Assembly: GCF_014879935.1 (NCBI RefSeq)
Contig: NZ_JACSRD010000075.1
Span: 1-61,419 of the forward strand
Length of the DNA stretch: 61,419 nucleotides
Direction of reading: 5' to 3'
Source: Prosthecobacter sp.
GTDB lineage: Bacteria; Verrucomicrobiota; Verrucomicrobiia; Verrucomicrobiales; Verrucomicrobiaceae
Below the pieces are notes generated by a model. The model had not been told where the DNA came from. It did not search any database and was given only the letters and a program-made list of their open reading frames with translations. Shown in pieces: positions 6,523 through 15,151 of the stretch. The stretch's first letter is position 1. Every line of letters begins with the position of its first letter. The translations under genes were made by a program, and so were the position numbers.

Positions 6523-9441
6523 TCAATCCACAAAAGAGAACTCGTTAAGGTTCAAAATCACGCGGCAGGCATTTTCGAGGCCTTCGCGTTTCGCGTAGTC
6601 CTCCAGCGCGGCGAGTTCTTCCGCCGTGGGCTCGCGGGCGAGGGCGAGCTGGAACGCACGTTTCACACTGCCCGCATGCGCGGCGAAATGCTTAGCCATC
6701 GTCACGGTGAGGCCGTTGTTCATCATCGCGAGCGCTTGGAGCGGACTCAGCGACTCGTTGCGCTTGTCCACGCGCATGGATGGGTCGGCACAATCGAGCA
6801 CGGTCATGAATGGCTGCTGCTGGCTGCGCACAATAAAACGATAAATGCTGCGGCGATGGCTCTTCGGATCCTCGGGGTCGTGCAGATGATATTCGTAGTG
6901 CGGCGAGTGCTGCGGCTTGTCGATCACGAAGTCCTGAAAGCTCGGCCCGCCCATGGTGAGGTCGAGTTTGCCGCTGACGGCGAGGATGGAATCCCGAACG
7001 GCCTCCGCATCGAGCTTGCGGCGGGTTTGGCGGGCGTAGAACGAGTTTTCCAACTCGTTGCCTGAACGAGTTGGAAAACTCGTTCTACGATACGCCTCGC
7101 TCATCACGATGAGCTTGTGCAGCTTCTTCAAACTGCCGCCGAGGTCGTCGCGAAAGGTCACCGCCAGCCAGTCGAGCAACTCGGGATGGCTCGGCTTCGC
7201 GCCCATGCGGCCGAAGTCGTTCGCGGTCTCCACCAATCCGCGACCGAAGTGGTGCTGCCACACGCGGTTCACGATGCTGCGCCAGGTGAGCGCGTTGTTT
7301 GGATGCGTGATCCACTTCGCCAAAGCGGCGCGACGGTCAGATTCATTGTGCCCCCAAACTGCAAAAGGAATGTCGAAGAGACCCGCGAGCGCTTGAATCG
7401 TGTTTGGCCCGACCTCTTGCGCAGGTTGTTTGAGGTCGCCTCGCTTGAGCACCTGAATCGTGCGCGGCGTGCCGTGCGTGCCTTTGAAGGCACCGCTGCC
7501 GTAGTGAACCGCTCCAGCATACACTTTCTGCGGCGCGGGCAGCGCAGGCTGGGAATCGCGCTCTTTTCGCAGCGCGACGAGCTGCTTCTTCCTCGCTTCA
7601 TCCGCTTGAGCGAGCATGAGGGCATCGCGCTGCCGGATGAGCTGCTTTTTGTCCTCTTCACTGCGGCTTTCCGGGGCGATGCCATCGGTGAGGTTCGTTT
7701 TGCGCCAGCGCGGCGGAGCCTCGATGCTGTCGAGCGAGGTCACGGGCTTGCCTGCGGCCAGATTCGGCCCGGTTTTGCTGTCATAGACTTCTAACTCGGC
7801 GAGCGCGAAGATGTAGTCGCCTCGGCGCGACGCGAGCTTCACGGCGGTGACGCGCACAAACCGACCCGTGACGCCGTCATCGCCTGCGGTGCCGCTTTCG
7901 AAGGGTTTGAGGCCGGGATTCGCGAAATCCTGCATGAAGGTGGCGTCATGCTTTCGCCACACGAGCGAGACTCCGGTTTTGAACTCCGGGTCGTCGCTCA
8001 CTTCGACCTTGAACCGCACCGGGAAGCCGAAACCGCCGCCGATCTTGCCGTAGTCGTCGTAGCAGGGCTTCAGCACGATGCGCTCGACCTGCACGCTCTT
8101 GCCGAGATCGACCTGCACCCACTTTGTGGCGTCTTGCGTCGGCGAAATGGCGCTGTGCCAGCCGAAATCGGGCTTTGCGTTCGGATTCGCGCCTTTTTCC
8201 GCCGCCCCGTCGATGCGCTTGCTGAGCGCGGTGTAGGCTTCACCGGCTTTTTGCTTCAATGGAGCCTCCAAAGCCGCGATTTGATCGGCGAGCCTCTTCT
8301 TCTGTTTTTGCAGCGCCGCGAACTTCTGCATCGACGCGTCATCCGGGTAGTAATCGACCTCCGTGCGGTCGATCGCGGCAAAGACGGCGTGCAGCGAATA
8401 GTAATCCTCCTGCGTGATGGGATCGAATTTGTGGTTGTGACACTGCGCGCACTGGATCGTGAGGCTGCACACGGTGCCGATGGCGTTTTGCACCATGTCA
8501 TCGCGATCCAGATGACGTGCGATTTTGCCATCGAGCTTCGTCTCCGGCACCTCCGCATGCCCGATGTAGTCCCACGGCCCCGCCGCGATGAAACCCAGCG
8601 CCGTGATGCCATCCACCGTGCCCGGATACAACCCATCCCCGGCGATCTGCTCCTCGATGAAGCGTGCGTAAGGTTTGTCGTTGTTCAGCGCGCGAATAAC
8701 GTAGTCGCGATACGGCCAGGCATTGAAGCGCGGCTTGTCTTTGTCATAGCCGTGGGTTTCGCCATAATGCACCGCATCCAGCCAATGCCGAGCCCAGCGC
8801 TCGCCGTGGCGCGGTGAGGCGAGAAGATGATCAACGAGCTGTTCGTAGCGTTCGTCAGACAGGTCCGACCAGTCTGACAAGTCAGACGGAGTGGGCGGAA
8901 GGCCGGTGAGATCGAAAAAGAGCCTGCGAATGAGTGTGCGCACATCGGCACGAGGAGCGGGCGTGAGGCCTTTCTCCTTCAGCTTCGCTTCAATGAAGGC
9001 ATCAATGGAAAGTGGCTTGAGCTTCAGCTCAAGTTTGGCGGAATCTTCGGCTGAATCCGAAGCCACTTTGAGCGGCTTGAAGGCCCACCAGTCCGTTTTG
9101 TCCTCCAACTTCGCCACATCGACCCCATCCGGCCAGTTCGCGCCTTCATCGATCCAGCGTTTCAGCGTTTCGAGCTCTGCTGAGCTCAGTTTCGACTTCG
9201 GCGGCATCGGTGTGTCCTTCTCCAAACCGCTGACGAAGCGAAACAGCGTGCTTTCGGCACTTTGGCCGGGTTTCACGTGCTTCAGCGCCACCGCCTTGAT
9301 ATCGAGCCGGTAGTCGTTCTTTTGTTTTTCGGCCCCATGGCACTCGTAGCAGTGCTTTTCAAAAATCGGCCGCACCTCACGCACAAAATCCACCGCGAGG
9401 GCGGAGGTCGTGGAAAGGATGAGATGGCAGAGGAAGCGCAT
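6523..9441 (-). CDS. Secreted c-type cytochrome protein: PSCyt1, DUF1549, discoidin-like, DUF1553
   Basis: 972 residues with a signal peptide (MRFLCHLILSTTSALA). A haem-binding CYECH lies at residues 31-35 in an N-terminal cytochrome domain (PSCyt1). It is followed by DUF1549 (about 135-345; includes RRLFFDLTGLPPTP and a second CAQCH), then a segment like an F5/8-type C (discoidin) domain (TKWVQVDLGKSVQVERIVLK and RFVRVTAVKL), and DUF1553 from about 690 (HPNNALTWRSIVNRVWQHHF). This domain set is characteristic of Planctomycetota and Verrucomicrobiota; function is unknown, with redox or carbohydrate-linked roles proposed from haem and lectin-like domains. Near the middle of DUF1553 a perfect palindromic element is inserted in frame (7035-7089). 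It probably belonged to an operon with the DUF1501 gene. Confidence 0.93.
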   Translation of the reverse strand: MRFLCHLILSTTSALAVDFVREVRPIFEKHCYECHGAEKQKNDYRLDIKAVALKHVKPGQSAESTLFRFVSGLEKDTPMPPKSKLSSAELETLKRWIDEGANWPDGVDVAKLEDKTDWWAFKPLKVASDSAEDSAKLELKLKPLSIDAFIEAKLKEKGLTPAPRADVRTLIRRLFFDLTGLPPTPSDLSDWSDLSDERYEQLVDHLLASPRHGERWARHWLDAVHYGETHGYDKDKPRFNAWPYRDYVIRALNNDKPYARFIEEQIAGDGLYPGTVDGITALGFIAAGPWDYIGHAEVPETKLDGKIARHLDRDDMVQNAIGTVCSLTIQCAQCHNHKFDPITQEDYYSLHAVFAAIDRTEVDYYPDDASMQKFAALQKQKKRLADQIAALEAPLKQKAGEAYTALSKRIDGAAEKGANPNAKPDFGWHSAISPTQDATKWVQVDLGKSVQVERIVLKPCYDDYGKIGGGFGFPVRFKVEVSDDPEFKTGVSLVWRKHDATFMQDFANPGLKPFESGTAGDDGVTGRFVRVTAVKLASRRGDYIFALAELEVYDSKTGPNLAAGKPVTSLDSIEAPPRWRKTNLTDGIAPESRSEEDKKQLIRQRDALMLAQADEARKKQLVALRKERDSQPALPAPQKVYAGAVHYGSGAFKGTHGTPRTIQVLKRGDLKQPAQEVGPNTIQALAGLFDIPFAVWGHNESDRRAALAKWITHPNNALTWRSIVNRVWQHHFGRGLVETANDFGRMGAKPSHPELLDWLAVTFRDDLGGSLKKLHKLIVMSEAYRRTSFPTRSGNELENSFYARQTRRKLDAEAVRDSILAVSGKLDLTMGGPSFQDFVIDKPQHSPHYEYHLHDPEDPKSHRRSIYRFIVRSQQQPFMTVLDCADPSMRVDKRNESLSPLQALAMMNNGLTVTMAKHFAAHAGSVKRAFQLALAREPTAEELAALEDYAKREGLENACRVILNLNEFSFVD
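7035..7089. repeat. In-frame nested palindromic element inside a DUF1553 coding region
   Basis: Two 25-nt arms (7035-7059 and 7065-7089) are perfect reverse complements around the 5-nt loop GCCTG. Each arm is itself a small palindrome, AACGAGTT-TTCC-AACTCGTT in one and AACGAGTT-GGAA-AACTCGTT in the other, so four copies of the 8-mer alternate in orientation. The element is read in frame within the cytochrome gene and encodes about 18 residues (RTSFPTRSGNELENSFYA). Confidence 0.9.
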
Positions 9442-9497
9442 GGGACTTCATACGTGGTCAAACCGGATCTTTCATGTCCCGTCTGGGCGGCACAAGC

Positions 9498-10769
9498 TCA
9501 CTTCACGAATTTGACTTCCACATTCGGCAGCAGGGCTTTCACCTTGGCCAGCGTTTCATCGGGATAGCCTTTGCCGTAGCGGATGAGCGTGAGCGTTTTG
9601 AGGTGAGTGAAGGCTTGGAGGTGCGGCAGGCTGGTGTCGGTCAGTTCAAGGTTAGAGAGGGAGAGTTCTTTGATCTGATTGACGCCCGCGAGGGCGGTGA
9701 GATCAGCGTCGGTGAAGGCTTTGGCATCGAGGGAGAGCTTGCGCAGGGTCGGGATGGCTTTGATGGTGGCGATGGCTTCTGCGGCGGGACTGCACACGCC
9801 GTATTCGAGCGCGACGTATTCCATCGGCAGGTCGCGCAGGTGCTTCATGAGGCCTGCGGTGGCTTTGGCGCAGCTGATCTCGATGCCGGTGAGGTGCTTG
9901 AGCTTCTTGAAGTGCTCGGCACCGGCATCGGTGAGCTGCTTGGAGTGCCAGAGCTTGATGAACTCGAGGTTCGGGAACTTTTCGCATACATGGCCGAGTC
10001 CCTCGTCATCGAGACCGTTGCTGTGGAAGTTGATGCGCTTCAGCTTCGTCCAGCCATCGAACTTCGCGAAGAAGTGGCCGGGATACCCCGCGCCTCGTGG
10101 TGTGAACGACTCCAGGTTCTTGAGGCCGGCGAGCTTTTCCCAACCGGCATCGGTGGCCTTGCCAAAATAGGCGAGTTCGAGGTTGGTGAGATCCGGACAA
10201 TCGGTGAGTTGCTGGAGTTGGGCCAGGCTGGCATCGCCCAGTCGGCCAAAGCCACTGACGCTGAGGCTCTTCAACTTCTTGAGCTTGAGCAGCGGAGCCA
10301 CCCAGTCGTCCTGAATGCCCGAAGCCTCCAGCTTCACCGATTCCAGCCAAGCGATGTGCCCGAGGTGCTCGATGAACGCGGCGTTGTAGGGATCGGCGTT
10401 CTCCTTGCGATGATCGTGCGCTTTGCCGCCGAGGATGTTCGTGCTGACCTGCGTAACCGTGTCAAAGAGCGCGATGTCGCCGCCAACCGCTTTCTTCAAA
10501 ATGTCGGGCGTGGTGTTGATCTTCGTGAAAGCGCCCGGCGCACCCTGGATGGTGCGCATGACGGCCTCGACATGCGGATGCTGCTCGGCGGCGGCCAAGA
10601 TCTCGCCAGCGTGATCGCTGAGCGCCTGTTTCAAAGCGGCATCCGTCGTGGCGGCGATGACAGCATCGAGTTCGGCACGCGAGCTGACTTTGGAGACATC
10701 GGGCGCGGCAGCACTGAGCGCCGCGAGAGAGCCGAGAAGGAGGGTGGTGAGAAAAGCGGCGCGGATCAT
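9498..10769 (-). CDS. Secreted leucine-rich repeat protein
   Basis: 423 residues with a signal peptide (MIRAAFLTTLLLGSLAALSAAA). After an N-terminal helical part (to about residue 130) it has a run of leucine-rich repeats, for example LKSLSVSGFGRLGDASLAQL, LTNLELAYFGKATDAGWEKL, LKRINFHSNGLDDEGL and IKELSLSNLELTDTSLPHL. These resemble the ribonuclease-inhibitor-like or 'LxxLxLxxTxVTDxGL' repeats common in secreted Planctomycetota/Verrucomicrobiota proteins. It probably mediates protein binding in the periplasm or outside the cell. It sits between the secreted unknown proteins upstream and the DUF1549/DUF1553 gene 56 nt downstream, all on the minus strand. Confidence 0.85.
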   Translation of the reverse strand: MIRAAFLTTLLLGSLAALSAAAPDVSKVSSRAELDAVIAATTDAALKQALSDHAGEILAAAEQHPHVEAVMRTIQGAPGAFTKINTTPDILKKAVGGDIALFDTVTQVSTNILGGKAHDHRKENADPYNAAFIEHLGHIAWLESVKLEASGIQDDWVAPLLKLKKLKSLSVSGFGRLGDASLAQLQQLTDCPDLTNLELAYFGKATDAGWEKLAGLKNLESFTPRGAGYPGHFFAKFDGWTKLKRINFHSNGLDDEGLGHVCEKFPNLEFIKLWHSKQLTDAGAEHFKKLKHLTGIEISCAKATAGLMKHLRDLPMEYVALEYGVCSPAAEAIATIKAIPTLRKLSLDAKAFTDADLTALAGVNQIKELSLSNLELTDTSLPHLQAFTHLKTLTLIRYGKGYPDETLAKVKALLPNVEVKFVK

Positions 10770-10775
10770 TTGCTG

Positions 10776-10850
10776 AGTTCTTGGTTCATCGTTCTTTGTT
10801 CTTGGCTCATCTTCTCGGCATCTTGGCGACTGTCAGGTGAACCAAGAACT
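10776..10850. repeat. Inverted repeat of the AACCAAGAAC family
   Basis: AGTTCTTGGTTCA at 10776-10788 is the exact reverse complement of TGAACCAAGAACT at 10838-10850, in the gap between two minus-strand genes. Further related words (GTTCTTTGTTCTTGG, ACAAAGAACC, CACGAAC) fill the region 10776-10870. Related sequence recurs inside coding sequence at about 12069-12108 and 13620-13656. Confidence 0.7.
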
Positions 10851-10878
10851 AGAAACAAAGAACCACGAACAGTAGGCA

Positions 10879-12177
10879 TCAATACTTCGGAAAGATCGTG
10901 GGCGTGGGGAAGCGGTCTTCGGGGTTGCTGCCGTCGCCGATGTATTCTTCGCGGGGGAGGTTGACGAGGGGCCAGTTGCTGGGGCGGACGCGGACGACAC
11001 GGCCAAGGCGGATGCCTTCGATGATGAGATCGGTCTCGAATCGAATCTGAATGCCGCTGCTGCCGAGCGGGATGTCGCCGGTGGCGTTCGTGACATCGAG
11101 CAGCGTGCCTTTGGAGGCCATGTGGGCAGGGCCGTAGCCGCCGCCGGCGTGTTTGAGGGTGGCTTCGGCACCGTTCATGTTGGCGGTGGCGCCTTTTTTG
11201 AAGTCGGCGTAGAGCGCGGCGTCCATGCCGCCGAACAAGGTGGCGGTGACGGTGGCGCGACCGAACTTGCCATACTCGACGGCGTCGATCCACGCGGGCA
11301 TCCAGCGGGTGCGGATGAAGGTCTTGTGCGTTTCGGTCTGGTTTTGCGCGGCGCGTTGCATGGAGGCGTCGTCGAGCCAGATGTCGGAAACGTGGAAGCG
11401 AGTGAAGATGCCGTCGGGCGTGGGTTTCCAGGTGATGCCAAGCAGCACCGCCTGACCACCGAGCGCCTTTTTGCCATCGGCAGGCCATGCGCCGTCGGCG
11501 ATGAGTTCGTCGATGCCGAGGCACTCGCGACCGCGCCAGAAGCGTGTGGCGGCATCGAAGGTGAGCTTTTCTTCGGTCGCTTTGGCTTTGCTGCCTTGTT
11601 TGGGCTCGCAAGTGGCGATGAGCATGCCTTCGCGGTTTTTGACCTCCACTTCCTTCAGCTTCCACATGAGGCCTTCGCGCTGGCAGTGGCTGGGTTCGTC
11701 TTCGAGCAGCAGGAGGTGATTCTCGGCAGGCGCGACGCCTTTGCCGCTGTAGCCGGCAGTTTTGTTTTTGTTGTCCACCGGCAGCACGGGCACGGCCGAG
11801 GTGGCCGGATCAGGCGGCAGATACGCGCGGATGTGCAGCAAGGTGCCGAGCGGAATGTCGCGCAGATCCGCCGGGGCACCGTGGTAACGCACCACCGCAT
11901 ACGGCAGCAGCGCGAAGGGATGCGGCGCATTGCGGAAGTAGGTGCCCTCGCCCGGAATGCGCACGCTGCCACGACGGTTCGCATGATCGACAAAGACGAG
12001 TTCACCGCGATAGGAGAGCGCTTTCTCCAACGGCGGGAACTTGCCAGCTTCGGGGCGGAAGGGCTCGGTTCCTTGTTCTTGGTTCTTAGTGTTTGGTTCG
12101 TTCACGGCGTGGGCTTGAACGCATGCGAGCAGGGCAAAACCGAGGCAAATGGTCGTGAAGTGCAGTGGATTAGTCAT
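10879..12177 (-). CDS. Secreted protein of unknown function (tandem paralogue 2)
   Basis: 432 residues with a signal peptide ([18 protein letters not shown]). I do not recognise a named domain. It is strongly similar along its length to the upstream gene at 12299-13657, including [85 protein letters not shown] and [16 protein letters not shown], so the two arose by tandem duplication. Just after the signal peptide the residues [13 protein letters not shown] are encoded by sequence of the AACCAAGAAC repeat family and replace the short AANEAPGT of the paralogue. Location among secreted cytochrome/DUF1552/LRR genes suggests a shared extracytoplasmic job. Confidence 0.85.
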   Translation of the reverse strand: MTNPLHFTTICLGFALLACVQAHAVNEPNTKNQEQGTEPFRPEAGKFPPLEKALSYRGELVFVDHANRRGSVRIPGEGTYFRNAPHPFALLPYAVVRYHGAPADLRDIPLGTLLHIRAYLPPDPATSAVPVLPVDNKNKTAGYSGKGVAPAENHLLLLEDEPSHCQREGLMWKLKEVEVKNREGMLIATCEPKQGSKAKATEEKLTFDAATRFWRGRECLGIDELIADGAWPADGKKALGGQAVLLGITWKPTPDGIFTRFHVSDIWLDDASMQRAAQNQTETHKTFIRTRWMPAWIDAVEYGKFGRATVTATLFGGMDAALYADFKKGATANMNGAEATLKHAGGGYGPAHMASKGTLLDVTNATGDIPLGSSGIQIRFETDLIIEGIRLGRVVRVRPSNWPLVNLPREEYIGDGSNPEDRFPTPTIFPKY

Positions 12178-12207
12178 GATACTTCGATTTTTTCATTCGG
12201 GTTTTTC

Positions 12208-12296
12208 TCCCACAGATTCAGGGAGGCCCACAGATTGGATTTTGGCATTGAACATCAGTGTAAAGATCATCTGTGGGCTTCCCTGAATCTGTGGGA
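12208..12296. repeat. Palindromic element, CCCACAGATT family (copy 1, intergenic)
   Basis: Arms of 28 nt at 12208-12235 and 12269-12296 are inverted with one mismatch (giving a G:U in RNA), around a 33-nt spacer. Each arm is built as CCCACAGAT(T), then CAGGGAGG, then CCCACAGAT(T). The element fills most of the gap between the two paralogous genes and could also act as a transcription-attenuating hairpin. Confidence 0.9.
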
Positions 12297-12298
12297 AA

Positions 12299-13657
12299 TC
12301 AGTAGGTGGGGAAGATGGCGGGCGTGGGGAAGCGCTCGTGGATGTTGGAGGCTCCGTTGCCGAGGTATTCTTCGCGGGGCAGGTGGACGTCGGGCCAGCT
12401 ACTCGGGCGGACTTTGACGATGCGCGTGGGGCGCATGCCTTCGGTGATGAGATCGGTTTCAAAGCGGATCTGAATGCCGCTGCTGCCGAGTGGAGGGCTT
12501 GCTGAGTTTTGATTTCCCACAGATTCAGGGAGGCCCGCAGATTTCTTTTCTGAGTCGGATTTGGTTTCTGAATCAATCTGTGGGAGAAAAGGATTGCCAC
12601 GAACTTCAATGAGTTTGCCGCGTGCGGCCATTTGCGTGGGGCCAGCAGTGCCGCCTTCGGTGTGCTTGAGGGTGTTCTCGACGCCGTTCATCAGGGCGGT
12701 GATGCCTGGTTTGAAGTCGGCGTAGAGCGAGGCGTCCATGCCGCCGAAGAGCGTCGCGGTCACGGTGGCGCGGCCGAACTTGCCATACTCGACCGCATCG
12801 ACCCACGCGGGTATCCAGCGGCTGCGGATGAAGGTCTTGTGCAGCTCGGTTTGATGCTGCGTGGCGTTTTGCATCGCCTCGTCGTCAAGCCAGATGTCGG
12901 AGAGATGAAAACGGCCAAACACACCGCCGGGCGTGGGCCGCCAGGTGATGCCGAGATTCACGACTTGGCCGCCGAGAGCCTTTTTACCTTCGGCGGGCCA
13001 CGTTTTGTCGGCGATGAGATGCTCGATGCGCAGGCATTCGCGACCGCGCCAGATGCGCGTGGCGGCATCGAAGGTCAGCGTTTCATCGCTGGGCTTCGCT
13101 TTGGCATTGTTTTGGGCTTCGCGGCTCGCGAAGATGGTTCCTTCGCGATTTTTGATCTCCAGCTCCTTCAATTCCCAAACCAAGCCTTCGCGCTGGCAGT
13201 AGCTCGGTTCGTCTTCGAGCAGCAAAACGTGGTTTTCCGCTGGCGCGGTGCCCAAATTGCCCGCTGGAGACTTTTCGCGATTGTTCACCGGCAAAACGGG
13301 CACGGCGGAGGTCTTCGGATCCGGCGGCAAAAACGCCCGCACATGTAGCATGGTGCCCAGCGGAATGTCCCGCAGGTCCGCCGGTGCGCCGTGATACCTC
13401 ACGACCGCATACGGCAGCAGCGCAAAGGGATGCGGTGCCGTGGTGCGGAAGATGCCGCCGGATGTCAGGCGCAGGCTGCCACGCCGATTCGCGTGGTCCA
13501 CAAAGACGAGTTCGCCGCGATAGGAGTGCGCTTTTTCCAACGGCGGGAACTTGCCGGCTTCGGGACGATATGTTCCTGGTGCTTCGTTGGCAGCGTGAGC
13601 GGTGACGACGAGCAAGCCGACCAAAACCAAGAACCAAGAACGAGGCACCAAGAACAT
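12299..13657 (-). CDS. Secreted protein of unknown function (tandem paralogue 1)
   Basis: 452 residues, paralogous to the next gene downstream and not assignable to a named family. Start chosen at ATG 13657, which shares a base with the DUF1552 stop (TGATG), a sign of translational coupling; a GTG one codon earlier is also possible. The leader FLVPRSWFLVLVGLLVVTAHA is hydrophobic but its DNA is made of AACCAAGAAC-family repeat read in the reverse sense, so the signal peptide seems to have been remade from a repeat. Relative to the paralogue it carries a net 29-residue insertion before PLGSSGIQ, encoded by a palindromic element (12515-12585). Confidence 0.85.
   Translation of the reverse strand: MFLVPRSWFLVLVGLLVVTAHAANEAPGTYRPEAGKFPPLEKAHSYRGELVFVDHANRRGSLRLTSGGIFRTTAPHPFALLPYAVVRYHGAPADLRDIPLGTMLHVRAFLPPDPKTSAVPVLPVNNREKSPAGNLGTAPAENHVLLLEDEPSYCQREGLVWELKELEIKNREGTIFASREAQNNAKAKPSDETLTFDAATRIWRGRECLRIEHLIADKTWPAEGKKALGGQVVNLGITWRPTPGGVFGRFHLSDIWLDDEAMQNATQHQTELHKTFIRSRWIPAWVDAVEYGKFGRATVTATLFGGMDASLYADFKPGITALMNGVENTLKHTEGGTAGPTQMAARGKLIEVRGNPFLPQIDSETKSDSEKKSAGLPESVGNQNSASPPLGSSGIQIRFETDLITEGMRPTRIVKVRPSSWPDVHLPREEYLGNGASNIHERFPTPAIFPTY
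12515..12585. repeat. Palindromic element, CCCACAGATT family (copy 2, in-frame within a gene)
   Basis: The left arm (12515-12542) matches the other copies with one change (CCCGCAGAT). The right side is eroded, keeping only AATCTGTGGGA (12575-12585) and a piece of CTGAATC. It lies inside the coding region at 12299-13657 and encodes the residues around [20 protein letters not shown], absent from the tandem paralogue. Confidence 0.85.
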
Positions 13658-15033
13658 CACAAAGCGATCACTTTGTTGCTATCGCCGAACTGCTCCGTCT
13701 CGACGCCCATGCGCTGGGCCATGAGGAGGAGGAGGTTGCTCATGTGGGCGTCGGTGTTGACGGGGCGGCTGCAGACTTGGTAATGCGCGGTGGTGAGCGC
13801 GCCGTCGGTGCTGAGGGAGTAGCCTTCGAAGGCTTTGGCGTCCTTGTTGAAGTCCAGATGGCTGCCGTGCTTCAGGCCGAGATCGCCGCCGCCTGCGAGC
13901 ACCAGCGGGAGATTCGCATTGCCGTGGCTGTGGCCGTAGGACATGCCGCTGCCGAAAAGCGCCATCGTGGAGCCGATGAGCGGCTTGCCATTGAGGTCCT
14001 TCGTTTCGGTGAGTCGAGTGATGAAGTAGCTGAACTGCTCGATGGCGAAGGTGTCATACATCGTGAGCTTTTCCATGTAACCGGCATCGCCGCCGTGATG
14101 ACTGAGCTGGTGGCGCGATTCGGTGATGCCGATCTCGGGAACGGAAAAGGCATCGCCCTCGCCGCCGAGGCTGAAGGTGGCCACGCGGGTCACATCGGTC
14201 TGAAAAGCGAGCACCATGAGGTCATACACGGTGCGGAAGTAATCGCCGGCCATCGTTGCGGCGATATCGCGGTTCGTACGCTTGCGATCGGCATCAGTGA
14301 TCGTCGGCAGCGGCGTGTCGAGCCACGCATCGGCGCGACGCGTGCGGATCTCCGTCTCACGCACAGAGGTGAGGTATTGCTCCATGCGGCCTTTGTCCTC
14401 CGCTCCCATCTTTTTCTCCAACTGGCGCACCTCGGCGAGATTCGCGTCCAGCACGCTGCCCTTGCGACGCAAGGCGCGGCGCTGAGCCTCTTTTCCGCCC
14501 TTCGGTTCTTCAAAGAGCGAGGCAAAAATCTCGCTGCAACGCCGCAACGCGGGCAACTGCACGCCATCCGCCGTCCACGCGAGCGAACCCTGCGTCAGCG
14601 CGACCTCCATCGATGGGTAACGCGTGTGCGGCGCCGTGATCTCCGCCATCTTCTGGTCCACGGAGATGGTGTTGCGATCCGAAGGCCCCAGCTTGCCGCC
14701 CGTGAGGAAGATATTGATGCAGTTGTGATGATGACTGAGGCTGCCCGGATGATGCAGCCCGCTGATCGGCGTGATGACCTCGCGATGCTTCTCCAATGGC
14801 TTCAACGAACGTGAAAACTCGTAATCGCGGCCTGATTTCAAAATCTGGTAGTTCAGCGAGTGCACGCCATTCGCCAGGTAGATGAACGCGCTGCGTTTCG
14901 GCGTCGCCGCGATGGCTTTTTCTGCTGCACGCAGCGGCACCATGCACTCCAGCATGGGCAGTGAGATGAAACTGCCGATGGCTTTGAGGGCGTGGCGACG
15001 ATTGAGGAGCCAGGATTGAGTTTGGATGTTCAT
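13657..15033 (-). CDS. DUF1552 family protein
   Basis: 458 residues. The N-terminus [15 protein letters not shown] followed by [10 protein letters not shown] is the Tat-like leader seen in this family. Family features include [27 protein letters not shown] and [19 protein letters not shown]1552 proteins are found in Planctomycetota, Verrucomicrobiota and Myxococcota and nearly always lie next to DUF1592 cytochrome genes; the reaction is unknown, and the fold is thought to resemble DUF1501/sulfatases. Here its DUF1592 partner is 16075-18531, separated by a GxxExxY gene and two palindromic elements. Its stop overlaps the start of the next gene. Confidence 0.92.
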   Translation of the reverse strand: MNIQTQSWLLNRRHALKAIGSFISLPMLECMVPLRAAEKAIAATPKRSAFIYLANGVHSLNYQILKSGRDYEFSRSLKPLEKHREVITPISGLHHPGSLSHHHNCINIFLTGGKLGPSDRNTISVDQKMAEITAPHTRYPSMEVALTQGSLAWTADGVQLPALRRCSEIFASLFEEPKGGKEAQRRALRRKGSVLDANLAEVRQLEKKMGAEDKGRMEQYLTSVRETEIRTRRADAWLDTPLPTITDADRKRTNRDIAATMAGDYFRTVYDLMVLAFQTDVTRVATFSLGGEGDAFSVPEIGITESRHQLSHHGGDAGYMEKLTMYDTFAIEQFSYFITRLTETKDLNGKPLIGSTMALFGSGMSYGHSHGNANLPLVLAGGGDLGLKHGSHLDFNKDAKAFEGYSLSTDGALTTAHYQVCSRPVNTDAHMSNLLLLMAQRMGVETEQFGDSNKVIAL

Positions 15034-15060
15034 GGAAAGCGTGAGTTGTTGGGTTTGATT

Positions 15061-15151
15061 TCCAGCAGATTCAGGGAGGCCAGCAGATTTCTTTTTTTGA
15101 GTTCAGGGAACCCTTCAGAGATAATCTGTTGGCCTCCCTGAATCTGCTGGA
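15061..15151. repeat. Palindromic element, CCAGCAGATT variant (copy 3)
   Basis: Arms of 29 nt (15061-15089 and 15123-15151), inverted with one mismatch, around a 33-nt spacer. Compared with copies 1 and 4 the CCCACAGATT boxes read CCAGCAGATT, and the change is shared by three of the four boxes completely and by the fourth apart from one base. The right arm lies inside the end of the GxxExxY gene and supplies its last residues. Confidence 0.9.
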
